Assembly (NCBI RefSeq): GCF_963678635.1
Contig: NC_087065.1
Coordinates: 36,855,888 to 36,919,887, forward strand
Source of the DNA: Symsagittifera roscoffensis
Taxonomy: Eukaryota; Xenacoelomorpha; Acoela; Convolutidae
DNA length: 64,000 nucleotides
Direction of reading: 5' to 3'
Of this stretch, positions 12,470-21,230 are shown piece after piece. Position 1 is the first letter of the stretch. The number at the start of each line of letters is the position of its first letter. The translations under genes were made by a program, and so were the position numbers. Below the pieces are notes generated by a model. The model did no database searches. It saw nothing but the letters and a program-made list of their open reading frames with translations, and had not been told where the DNA came from.

Positions 12470-13129
12470 TCAGAGATCTCTAAATTGCAGTTTGCGTTTT
12501 TTTGGCGCAAAGCAAGCATTGATAGGCGGCGTCTCAGCCACTAAGTTTGGTGCAGTGGGACTTTGACTGCCGGAAGAAGAAGTATGCTGCTGCTGTTGTT
12601 GAGTGATTGAAAAAATATCCGGTTTTATTGGGGTTTTGGGCGTCTGCTGGTCCTCATCTTTTTTCTCTGTTGAATCTGGTGATTCAATCGAGTCAATGTT
12701 CCAGTAGCTTTCTCGCTCTGCTAAATCTCTAATGGATCCTTCCTGATTTTCGTAAAAGGGGATCGATTGGCAATCGTAGTTAAACAGTATTTTTCTCGGT
12801 GAACGATCAAGGCAAGTAGGGTCTTGAATATCTGTGCGCTTCAGCGCAGGATACGATTCAGTCACACAGCAACTCTCGTAGACCTGTTTTCTGTTTTGTA
12901 TGAGTATACCAATTTGATCTAGCAAATAGTTGGGTAACATCATATGGTTTTTAGTGACCCATTCATCGAATTCTCTGCTTCCTGGATCAAGATCGTTAAA
13001 AGGACTTGTTTTTCGATGACGCATTTTCCGTTCCTGTTGAACCACTACGATAGAATCTCTGGTATAAGTTTGGTATAATATAGCTCTTTCAAGAGAATTA
13101 ATTGAAATGATTTGCAGTGGATTTGCCAT
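12470..13129 (-). CDS. Hypothetical Polinton protein, 219 aa
   Basis: An open frame of 219 codons on the same strand as the polymerase, starting MANPLQIISINSLERAI. I do not recognise a domain. The N-terminal half is mixed; the region around residues 45-75 reads as compact (DPGSREFDEWVTKNHMMLPN). The C-terminal half is low-complexity, with a polyglutamine/histidine stretch near 175-182, and ends in a basic KKRKLQF motif that could act as a nuclear signal. No signal peptide or membrane helix. It faces the PC4-like ORF divergently across a repeat-bearing intergenic region. Its position suggests an element-encoded accessory or virion protein, but that is inference only. Confidence 0.6.
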   Translation of the reverse strand: MANPLQIISINSLERAILYQTYTRDSIVVVQQERKMRHRKTSPFNDLDPGSREFDEWVTKNHMMLPNYLLDQIGILIQNRKQVYESCCVTESYPALKRTDIQDPTCLDRSPRKILFNYDCQSIPFYENQEGSIRDLAERESYWNIDSIESPDSTEKKDEDQQTPKTPIKPDIFSITQQQQQHTSSSGSQSPTAPNLVAETPPINACFAPKKRKLQFRDL

Positions 13130-13831
13130 CGTTGAAAATTTTGTATTGACTGATTTTGAGAGATTGAATAAAAATAGTGAGTAGATTTAGTTTGACCTAC
13201 CACTTTTAGTTTTTTATTGCTGGTAGTCTAAGATTTAGCCAATTACCATAAATCTGGTTTTGTGAAATTTTAATATGTTTTCACGGCTTTTGCAATTAAG
13301 TAGAAATGTGAACGCTTTGAAAATCTATACTTCAAAGAAACAGCATGGCGCCTTTTTATGATACCCTAAGCACAAAATGACAAAAATTTTACACTTCAAA
13401 GAGATAACATGCATGCCGCCAGGGTAAAAACGTTGAGATTTATGAGCTAAAACGGGAATTTGCCAGACAGATGCAAGCTAATGCTATCTCTACTTCAAAT
13501 AGAGTGCATGACGCCTTTTTTTATTTCCCCCGGACGAGGGGCTTTAAAGGTCTCCACTTCAAAGTGAGTACATGTATGCCGACATGTAACATTAACTGAG
13601 ATTTATGACCCATTCAAGTGCTTTGCAGACAGAAATGACAGATGCAATAAACACGCTTTTATCTTATACAAATCCAATTGCAAAAACTAATTAAATTCTC
13701 CCGCTATAGACTGAAGGGGCGCCATAAAAGTAAATCCACAGATATTTGTTTATCTTCTATCCAATTCATTATTCATTTCATTCTATCATAAAACAGTTGA
13801 ACCAACAAGTCACTACCGTTACCACCACCAC
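13130..13831. promoter_or_regulatory. Divergent intergenic region with ordered 163-bp repeat
   Basis: Between two divergently read ORFs lie two tandem units. Each holds two ACTTCAAA boxes: 13329, 13393, 13492 and 13556. The spacing is 64 bp inside each unit and 163 bp between units. Every box is followed within about 7-8 bases by a CATG-type motif (CATGGCGCC, CATGCATGCCGCC, CATGACGCC, CATGTATGCCGAC). GAGATTTATGA and a GCAGACAG/CCAGACAG segment also repeat. The regularity fits binding sites for an element-encoded or host factor, as in a bidirectional promoter or origin; this function is inferred. Confidence 0.45.
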
Positions 13832-14267
13832 TATGTACTCGTCGCTAGAAAATGATACAGACTTTTACGATGATTTTCAAGATATATCTTCGGCAGAAAA
13901 ACGCATTGTACGGGTTGGAACGAAAACTTTTGACAAAACGGGTACATATATCACAGTTAAGTTATATAAAAAGAATGAAGATGGTGTATTTAAATGTTAT
14001 CAAGCAGTGACCTTAACGACAAGAGAATTTGATTGTTTGGCAGATAATTATTCAAAGATTAAAAAATTGGTTAAAAAACAAACTGGTGAAAAGACTTCAT
14101 CTTCTTCCTCCTCCTCCTCATCCTCCTCAGATGTAAATGATAAACATCATAAAAGACGATACACGTCAAAACGATTAGTCCCTCCCAAAAAAAAATGTGC
14201 TGAAAGTGGCGATGAAAACGATGCTGATGATGAATATTCGAATCATAAAAAGTGTAGAGTTGCCTGA
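13832..14267 (+). CDS. Small basic protein, possible PC4-like fold, Polinton accessory
   Basis: Reading from MYSSLENDTDFYDDF gives about 145 residues; the upstream in-frame ATG at 13746 would add 28 weak residues. Residues about 22-90 (RIVRVGTKTFDKTGTYITVK, a strand-turn-strand KKNEDGVFKCYQ, then AVTLTTREFDCLADN) have the strand pattern and TLTxxEFDxL start of a helix seen in PC4/p15 single-stranded DNA-binding coactivators. After this come a run of 12 serines and a very basic tail (HHKRRYTSKRLVPPKKK). Single-stranded DNA binding would suit a protein-primed replicon. The fold call is by eye only and uncertain; the ORF itself is plausible. Confidence 0.45.
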
Positions 14268-14310
14268 AACAGAAAAAAAAACGTTTGAATAATTTGATTT
14301 AACCAGCAGA

Positions 14311-14550
14311 ATGGTTGAAGCAATGTATGAGCAGTCGCCTGAATTTTTTAAAAAATTTCGAAAGAGTTTTAAATTTTTTATTCCGAGCAACGAACCCGAC
14401 GCCTCACAACTCCCTCTAAACACAAATTTTGCATTTGCAACCCACTCAATTCAGAACGAGTCTTGCGCCCAATTGCTCGACAATGACCATCCCCACATCC
14501 ATGTTCTCATCGAAGTAACCAAGGATTGTGTCGACGTAGTGAAAAAATGA
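14311..14550 (+). CDS. Small hypothetical ORF with HPHIHVLIE motif, 79 aa
   Basis: An ORF starting MVEAMYEQSPEFFKK and ending VDVVKK. It contains DNDHPHIHVLIEV, which resembles the His-hydrophobic-His metal-binding motif of HUH endonucleases, but the ORF is too short to hold a catalytic Tyr region and the match may be chance. Its stop overlaps the start of the next ORF as ATGA (14547-14550). It lies 43 bases after the PC4-like ORF on the same strand. Confidence 0.3.
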   Translation: MVEAMYEQSPEFFKKFRKSFKFFIPSNEPDASQLPLNTNFAFATHSIQNESCAQLLDNDHPHIHVLIEVTKDCVDVVKK

Positions 14551-14867
14551 CCTCAACCACTTTCGTTGTACCTTGTCTACTCTCATCTTTCAAGCATCTA
14601 ATATTGGGTTGCAGTAAACTTCACCTATCGGGACCCCTGATGGAAAAATTAAAAATTGCTGTCAACTACAACAATTCTATTAACAACTCAACTGACATTG
14701 GTGGTGCTTCTCTACGAAGAAGATTGCCACAAGTTTGCTTTGCTTCACAAACTCGATCCATTCAAACTCAAACTGATTTAATCACTAATGTAACAATTGA
14801 ACGCTTCATTAATATTTTGAATGTGATAATGCCGCTGAGTTTTCTAAAATTATTGATATCATTTTGA
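14547..14867 (+). CDS. Small hypothetical ORF, 106 aa
   Basis: Starts MTSTTFVVPCLLSSFK at the ATG that overlaps the preceding stop. No recognised domain. A weakly hydrophobic N-terminus (VVPCLLSSF) and a hydrophobic C-terminal end (LNVIMPLSFLKLLISF) are visible. It could be the second part of one gene broken by a frameshift with the ORF before it, or noise between convergent genes. Confidence 0.25.
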   Translation: MTSTTFVVPCLLSSFKHLILGCSKLHLSGPLMEKLKIAVNYNNSINNSTDIGGASLRRRLPQVCFASQTRSIQTQTDLITNVTIERFINILNVIMPLSFLKLLISF

Positions 14868-15061
14868 GTGGGTATGGTCGTTTAGAGATTGATTCAAATA
14901 CTTTGTTTGTTAAATTTATAATGGAAAAAAAATTTAAACTCTGAAAACGGTTTTCAGAGCCTGCGATAACGCCAGAGGCAAGTGTTCTAGCAACCATAAA
15001 ACATGTTTTTTTCTTAAAAATAAATTATAAATCATTAAAGAAATGCATCAGTATCACAAAT

Positions 15062-15499
15062 TTATAACATCATATGTTTAGCAAAACGCATCATGTCATG
15101 GTCATTAACCTTGAAACCTATAGGAAATTTAGATGAAATTATAACATGAGCAACATAAATACAATAAAGTCCGCACAAGACCGAGTTAGCTGATTGGATT
15201 GGCTTATTCATCAGTATTTGGTTTCCCTCATGGATAGAACGTCTCATATTTTTGTATACATGTGGATAGTTGTGTAGGCTTCGTCCAAGAGGATCTGCAA
15301 AAAAGATTTGACCACCAGCTTGAGCAAACAGTAACCAATGAGTTCCTGGCTGGTCTGAGTTTGATGCGTTCACTATCATGAAAGTATTGTCACGTTTCAA
15401 TGTTGTATTAAATGCTAAGTTAGCGGGAAAAATGCCACAAAATCGATGTTTCAAATGCTTGCATCGGTGAATAAGCTCAGTAATCTGTAAATTGTCCAT
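15062..15499 (-). CDS. Polinton adenain-like cysteine protease
   Basis: A complete 145-residue ORF of the Polinton/adenovirus maturation protease family (C5/Ulp1-like). Residues about 20-25 read CGIFPANL, matching the family's substrate-side segment. GTHWLLF at about 52-58 supplies the catalytic His, FFADPLG at about 66-72 the acidic residue, and SANSVLCGLYCIYVAH around 104-119 the oxyanion Gln side and nucleophile Cys. The length is normal for Polinton proteases. In relatives this enzyme processes capsid proteins. It lies about 40 bases downstream of the capsid gene, same strand. It is intact here, unlike its neighbours. Confidence 0.9.
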   Translation of the reverse strand: MDNLQITELIHRCKHLKHRFCGIFPANLAFNTTLKRDNTFMIVNASNSDQPGTHWLLFAQAGGQIFFADPLGRSLHNYPHVYKNMRRSIHEGNQILMNKPIQSANSVLCGLYCIYVAHVIISSKFPIGFKVNDHDMMRFAKHMML

Positions 15500-15536
15500 T
15501 TTTTTTCACCGAGTCAACTCATTAGAGTGTTTTTAG

Positions 15537-16270
15537 CTATTTTTCTATCGGAACGCACGTAAACTGTGATTCACGCTCTCCCATGAAAAGTAACTCTACA
15601 TTTTCCCCCAGCGGTGCATCAAACTTCAGTTCTACTGAAATGGTGCAATGGTCAATTCAGGATGAATAAAGTCATGTGAAGCCTCCTGAGTAGATGTGAG
15701 ATCAAATGCCATAATATAATGATTGTGATAATTAGCCAAACTGATTCCATGACTATTGTTGAAAACAAAGTCTAGAGCTTCCAATGTGTTATAGTATTTT
15801 TTTTTGTTATCAGTCGTTGACACAGGAGTTCCTGCAATGGGCAGACCGTTTCGGTAAACAATGATTTCATTCAGCTGAAATTTTGATAGTGAAACGGGTT
15901 TGTTCGGTTAGTTTCCAGGTATGCTGTATTCGAGCTCATTGCTAAAATCATTCGACGAACTGGCTCTTTGGCAAAAACGTCTTCTTGTCGCCAGCTTTGC
16001 ACGCCAGTTGTGGCCAAAAAAGTTCTCGGTAAAACTTCAATATAATTGTATATTGCGGGTGTTTTCAACAGAATTTTTTTTCTATCGACGATAGCACAAA
16101 ATCGGTTACTGTCATTTTGCGCACATATAGGTTAGCCTCTGTGATTTCAACACGGTAATGTTTATCTCTATGCTCAGACATGATAACAAAGTCATTAGGA
16201 GATCGTCTCAGAGAAAGTCTTATTGTAATACCGCTGATAAGATGTTTGTCACATGATAAAAATCACAAGC
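15537..16270 (-). pseudogene. Polinton major capsid protein, C-terminal part, frameshifted
   Basis: The double jelly-roll major capsid protein of Polintons is recognisable in pieces: IRLSLRRSPNDFVIM and VEITEANLYVRKM (about 16220-16090), then PRTFLATTGVQSW with AYLETNRTNPFHYQNF (16068-15871), then LEALDFVFNN and YIMAFDLTSTQEA (15823-15640), and a last segment SVELKFDAPLGENVELLF ending at a TAG at 15537. The pieces lie in order but change frame at least three times: in the A8 run near 16075, near 15885 and near 15640. The N-terminal part is lost in the N gap. Some breaks sit in homopolymers, so sequencing error is a possible cause. Confidence 0.8.
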
Positions 16271-16470
16271 NNNNNNNNNNNNNNNNNNNNNNNNNNNNNN
16301 NNNNNNNNNNNNNNNNNNNNNNNNNNNNNNNNNNNNNNNNNNNNNNNNNNNNNNNNNNNNNNNNNNNNNNNNNNNNNNNNNNNNNNNNNNNNNNNNNNNN
16401 NNNNNNNNNNNNNNNNNNNNNNNNNNNNNNNNNNNNNNNNNNNNNNNNNNNNNNNNNNNNNNNNNNNNNN
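16271..16470. other. Assembly gap (200 N)
   Basis: Exactly 200 N, a conventional gap of unknown size. It separates the capsid gene fragment from the retrotransposon fragment, so the true distance and order across it are uncertain. Reading frames drawn across the N are meaningless. Confidence 0.99.
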
Positions 16471-17114
16471 CTGATAAATTGGATTAGATGTGATTGTTGT
16501 TCTAGTTGGTATCATATCAGTTGCGTAAATATTTCTCTTAGCGACTCTAAGAAAACCCAATGGTTTCAGTGTCCTTTATGCGTTGATGTAAAATCTGTTA
16601 ATAAAGCAACAATAGGTAATGATTTAGTGCTAGACAATTATGTTAATACAGCCATCTCAAATGTCCGAGTACTCAAGAGAGTACCAAAAGACTCGCGTGT
16701 TCCCTTGGCGGAAAGTCTGCCGGACAAAATAAATGGGCTGATGGTAAGCAGCTCTTGTGGGATGTAACGGTAGTAGACTCCTTAGCTCCTTGTAGGATTA
16801 ATGCCGGGTCTATTTGTAACCCTGGTACGGCTGCCGCTGAAGCGGAAGAGCGAAAAATTGACAAGTATAAAGATCTTGTAAATGATGGATATCTTTTTCA
16901 ACCGCTAGCTTTTGAAATTCAGGGCGCGGCCGGCCCCAGCACAGAAGTTTTTTTGAGCAAGCTTTGTAAGAACCTAAGCATATGCACTGAGGAACCCAGA
17001 GCAGGCAGCTTTTTAAAACAGACAATCTCCCTGGCAATACAGATTGCGAACGCCGCTTGCGTACTCGGAACAATAAATGACAAAATAACTTTCGACGAAA
17101 TTTTTTATTTGTAA
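16471..17114 (+). pseudogene. PHD-finger non-LTR retrotransposon, copy 1, internally deleted
   Basis: The 5' part encodes the C-terminal half of a PHD finger (WIRCDCCSSWYHISCVN ... WFQCPLC, about 16480-16580) followed by a linker RVPKDSRVPLAESLPDKIN, which in this LINE family precedes the reverse transcriptase. At about 16733 it jumps directly to the conserved post-RT C-terminal region (LLWDVTVVDSLAP ... AAAEAEERKIDKYKDLV ... ISLAIQIANAACVLGTI, ending at 17114). The RT domain is missing. The C-terminal frame is identical in layout to copy 2 at 19035-19415. The segment starts at the N gap. Confidence 0.75.
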
Positions 17115-17711
17115 GACTTGTATATTATATTATCTGGTGTCGAGTTGCGTGTTCTTATTGAAAAAACGTAACCCGTATCGATTTTAATTGAAAAGGACTT
17201 AAACACTTGTCATCTTCTTTTATCATTATCACTTCCATATCTAGAAAATTTCAAGGATTTTGACTGGAATACATGATGAAGGGACTCATGACTGTAACCT
17301 CGGTTACTATGATACTTTTGACCTTCTGATTACCTTGGATTCTCTGGATGCTTTAAAAGCGACTTGATTTTTCATAAAGTTTTGCCGATGTGATTATCGA
17401 ATGTGTGTATTCTATCGAACCTGTGCACGGACCCTCGCATGACGGAGGGGACCTTTTTCCTTTTTTATTATTAATAAACTTCCAACCTGTTGGATATGTT
17501 ATTTTGAGGCTCGTCAACTTTTTTTTTCTGTATTTTGTCCACCAAGTGGATTTATCTCAAACAATGAATACAGCCTTTTTTCAGACATTGAATAGAAACC
17601 TCAATAGAAGTGTTTGCAATGCCGAGAGTACGTCGCTTTCAAAATTGCCAATATCTCTGTGAATCAATGTAATCCTAATTATAATGCTTTTCATTGTTAT
17701 CGTTGGTTTAG
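17115..17711. other. 3' tail of LINE copy 1 and intron sequence
   Basis: No gene is seen before the RS exon. The sequence is repeated at 19416-20006. Small open frames here are also duplicated and carry no motif. Confidence 0.5.
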
Positions 17712-17767
17712 AGCTCAGCATCTAGATCTCCGAGCAGACGTCGGAGCAGAAGCTCCAGAAGTAGAAG
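17712..17767 (+). CDS. RS-domain exon (transformer-2-like gene), copy 1
   Basis: The exon follows a GGTTTAG acceptor and ends before a GTAAGAAC donor. In one frame its 56 nt read SSASRSPSRRRSRSSRSR, a typical SR-protein segment. It ends in phase 2 if read this way, which does not join in the RS frame to the next recognised RS exon at 25881, so an exon is missing from my model or this exon is not spliced to it. A second copy lies at 20007-20062. Confidence 0.65.
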
Positions 17768-18276
17768 GTAAGAACATTTAAACTATAAATATACAAAAAT
17801 TTCAACGCGGGCTATTAAAATTAACCCGAGCAACTAAAATAGTTAATTGGGCACTCTAATTTGTCGGACTCAAAAGTTAGATGCCCTATTCTGCTCGCTA
17901 TTCACAATCTAATTCTCACTGAAATTCCTGGTGACTTAGTAAGATGGCGTCGAGTGATATAAATAAAGTAAGAAAAATTAAGATAAATTTACTTATGAAA
18001 ATTGTTCTCTAGAAGCGATAGGAATTTTTTCCCGTGGAAAGATAAAATAAACCACCTTGACAGCATCGTGCCTCAAACTAAAAATGAATTACAAAAAAAT
18101 TTACTTTTATGCTTAAACAACTTGTCTGATAGATGAAACATCTCTCGTCAATTTCACTCTTAATATTTTGGTCACTTAAAATTCTTTCGCCTCCATGCAT
18201 ACAGGCCGAAAAGAAGTGGACGCAAACAGACCACAAACATGAGCTCTTTGATAAATAAAAAATTCGAGCAAATGAC

Positions 18277-19415
18277 GTGTCACTTCCAAAACCCCATCCC
18301 CAAGTTTCAAGCCCGCCTCTGAGTGACCTCGAGCAGAGAATAAAGTTACTAAGAAATTCGTTGTGCAAGGTTACTAACGTGAAAATGGATGATAACCAGT
18401 TTTTACAAGCAGTTCTCCCGGCAGCCAAAGGTGGCTTGGTCGTTTCTTCCGCTCGTCTACTCACTTTACCCGCTTTCTTAGCCTCAGCAGTAGGAGCAAA
18501 AGATGCCTTGAGCGAAAACTTTGGTTTGGAGCATGTGGATGGAATTATGATGATGCGCTTAAACGGTGGTTTGACCTTGGAAAAATTGAAATGGCTCCGG
18601 AAAATGAAATCCAAAAAAATTGGACGGAGCCAATTTTCGACAGCGAAATTGCAGACTTGATTTTACGACTCGAACAAACGGACGTAAAAAGATTCAACGC
18701 GTTCCAAGATAGATTTGGCTCCCAATGGTTGAACGTCATCCCGTGCAAAAATTTAAGTTTAAAACTGTCGAACCAACAACTCAGAGTTGCGATAGGACTT
18801 CGATTAGGATCAAAAATATGCGAACGGCATAAATGCGTGTGCGGAAAAGACGTTACCGTGGATGGTTAGCATGGTTTTTCTTGCCTCAAAAGTGCAGGGA
18901 GATTCTCTAGGCATTCAAACCTGAATGCCCTTATGAAACAGAGTCTATCATCTACTCACATTCCGTCTGTTTTAGAACCACGACACCTCTACAGGACCGA
19001 TCAGAAGCGACCAGACGGTTTGACGCTCGTTCCATGGGCTGATGGTAAGCAGCTCTTGTGGGATGTAACGGTAGTAGACTCCTTAGCTCCTTGTAGGATT
19101 AATGCCGGGTCTATTTGTAACCCTGGTACGGCTGCCGCTGAAGCGGAAGAGCGAAAAATTGACAAGTATAAAGATCTTGTAAATGATGGATATCTTTTTC
19201 AACCGCTAGCTTTTGAAATTCAGGGCGCGGCCGGCCCCAGCACAGAAGTTTTTTTGAGCAAGCTTTGTAAGAACCTAAGCATATGCACTGAGAAACGCAG
19301 AGCAGGCAGCTTTTTAAAACAGAGAATCTCCCTGGCAATACAGATTGCGAACGCCGCTTGCGTACTCGGAACAATAAATGACAAAATAACTTTCGACGAA
19401 ATTTTTTATTTGTAA
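18277..19415 (+). pseudogene. PHD-finger non-LTR retrotransposon, copy 2, post-RT part
   Basis: Pieces of the region downstream of the RT domain lie in order but in more than one frame: QAVLPAAKGGLVVSSARLL and LPAFLASAVGAKDAL (18277-18560), WTEPIFDSEIADLI ... WLNVIPCKNLSLKL ... RVAIGLRLGSKICERHKCVC (18591-18868), then after a break DGLTLVPWADGKQLLWDVTV to the stop at 19415. The order matches the C-terminal half of PHD-containing LINE proteins of aquatic invertebrates. It is 5'-truncated and frameshifted, hence inactive. Confidence 0.75.
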
Positions 19416-20503
19416 CACTTGTATATTATATTATCTCGTGTCGAGTTGCGTGTTCTTATTGAAGAAACGTAACCCGTATCGATTTTAATTGAAAAGGACT
19501 TAAACACTTGTCATCTTCTTTTATCATTATCACTTCCATATCTAGAAAATTTCAAGGATTTTGACTGGAATACATGATGAAGGGACTCATGACTGTAACC
19601 TCGGTTACTATGATACTTTTGACCTTCTGATTACCTTGGATTCTCTGGATGCTTTAAAAGCGACTTGATTTTTTCATAAAGTTTTGCCGATGTGATTATC
19701 GAATGTGTGTATTCTATCGAACCTGTGCACGGACCCTCGCATGACGGAGGGGACCTTTTTTATTATTAATAAACTTCCAACCTGTTGGCTATGTTATTTT
19801 GAGGCTCGTCAACTTTTTTTTTCTGTATTTTGTCCACCAAGTGGATTTATCTCAAACAATGAATACAGCCTTTTTTCAGACATTGAATAGAAACCTCAAT
19901 AGAAGTGTTTGCAATGCCGAGAGTACGTCGCTTTCAAAATTGCCAATATCTCTGTGAATCAATGTAATCCTAATTATAATGCTTTTCATTGTTATCGTTG
20001 GTTTAGAGCTCAGCATCTAGATCTCCGAGCAGACGTCGGAGCAGAAGCTCCAGAAGTAGAAGGTAAGAACATTTAAACTATAAATATACAAAAATTTCAA
20101 CGCGGGCTATTAAAATTAACCCGAGCAACTAAAATAGTTAATTGGGCACTCTAATTTGTCGGACTCAAAAGTTAGATGCCCTATTCTGCTCGCTATTCAC
20201 AATCTAATTCTCACTGAAATTCCTGGTGACTTAGTAAGATGGCGTCGAGTGATATAAATAAAGTAAGAAAAATTAAGATAAATTTACTTATGAAAATTGT
20301 TCTCTAGAAGCGATAGGAATTTTTTCCCGTGGAAAGATAAAATAAACCACCTTGACAGCATCGTGCCTCAAACTAAAAATGAATTACAAAAAAATTTACT
20401 TTTATGCTTAAACAACTTGTCTGATAGATGAAACATCTCTCGTCAATTTCACTCTTAATATTTTGGTCACTTAAAATTCTTTCGCCTCCATGCATACAGG
20501 CCT
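19035..20503 (+). repeat. Duplicated segment, copy 2
   Basis: Second copy of the 1.47-kb unit, from GGGCTGATGGTAAGCAGC to CATGCATACAGGCC. After it the sequence diverges into a foldback element, whereas copy 1 continues into LINE coding sequence. Confidence 0.9.
20007..20062 (+). CDS. RS-domain exon, copy 2
   Basis: Same 56-nt exon, with identical acceptor and donor context to that at 17712-17767. If both copies were spliced in, the second would be read out of the RS frame, because 56 is not a multiple of three. They could therefore only be alternatives, or one is non-functional. Confidence 0.6.
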
Positions 20504-20523
20504 ACAGTTTTGTTTTAAATAAT

Positions 20524-21230
20524 CCGGACAAAACGAAGCAAATTTGTAATTTTGAACTTTTTTCTCAAATTGCGTTAAGAGTAGACGGAAAGTGAAGAGA
20601 ACAAAATTAGCTTATATTTTCACCAGAATCAATATGGTGCATTTTTTTCCGAAATTCCTAACCAAAACAACCGTAAAAATGGGTGATTTTTTTTAAATTA
20701 TTAATCAAGAATTACGCTGAAACTGCCAAGTTAATTAATGAGAAAGTTTTATCAAAAGAAGCTTCTTACACAGCCTAACGAAGTTTTAGAAATGTAAAAT
20801 TTCCATAAATCTGTATAAAAGAAATTTCAAATTTGTTATTAGCTAAAGATTTTGTTTTATCTATAGTATTTTTAAAAAATGTTTTGGCAATCAACCAAAA
20901 ATATATTTTCTTATACAGATTTATGGAAAATTTACTTTTTAAAATTTCGTTAAACTGTGTAAGAGGCTTCTTTTGGTATAACTTTCTCATCAATTAATTG
21001 GGTAACTTCTGCTTAATTTTTGATGAATTAAGATAGCCAAAATTATCCATTTTTTGGGTTGAGTTTTGCTTAAGAATTTCGGGAAAAAATTGCGCCATAT
21101 TGAATCTGGTGAAAATCTAAGCTACTTTTGTTTTGTTCGCTTCAATTTTTGTCCAATCTTTACCCAATTTGAAGAAAAAAAACACGATCAAAGTTGTCAA
21201 CGTGGTTCCGTTGTGTCCGGTCAGTTAAAG
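20524..21230. repeat. Foldback element with ~300-bp inverted arms
   Basis: The sequence reads as a long imperfect palindrome. The outer ends are CCGGACAAAACG (20524) and CGTTGTGTCCGG (to 21230), 11 of 12 matching when inverted. Inner arm landmarks GCTTCTTACACAG and ATTTCCATAAATCTGTATA on the left return inverted as CTGTGTAAGAGGC and TATACAGATTTATGGAAA on the right. The centre is near 20870. No coding sequence. It lies just after duplicated segment copy 2. Confidence 0.75.

Larger units (their letters stand above)
6056..16270 (-). mobile_element. Polinton/Maverick DNA transposon, broken and cut by an N gap
   Basis: Hallmark Polinton genes lie together on the minus strand: double jelly-roll major capsid protein (15537-16270), adenain-like cysteine protease (15062-15499) and protein-primed family B DNA polymerase (6056-10817). 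Accessory ORFs lie between them, some on the plus strand. The retroviral-type integrase, the FtsK/HerA packaging ATPase and the penton are absent; they may lie in or beyond the N gap. Terminal inverted repeats and the 6-bp target duplication usual for the family were not found, so both limits are minimum limits. Polintons are related to adintoviruses and virophages; whether this copy was mobile or virion-forming cannot be told from sequence. Confidence 0.9.
16733..18210 (+). repeat. Duplicated segment, copy 1 (LINE tail plus RS exon)
   Basis: This segment is nearly identical to 19035-20503, with a few substitutions and short indels (for example GAGGAACCC/GAGAAACGC). It includes the LINE C-terminal coding region, its 3' tail, the 56-nt RS-domain exon and some intron sequence, ending CATGCATACAGGCC. 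The spacing between copies is about 2.30 kb. Because it abuts an N gap, a false haplotype duplication is possible. Confidence 0.9.

Noticed and set aside
16180-16767. Frame running across the N gap
   Set aside because: Codons inside the gap are undefined. Only the part after 16470 (PHD finger) is real sequence.
16810-17073. Minus-strand frame opposite the LINE C-terminal region (also 19111-19374)
   Set aside because: Shadow of the well-supported plus-strand LINE coding sequence; it has no motif of its own.
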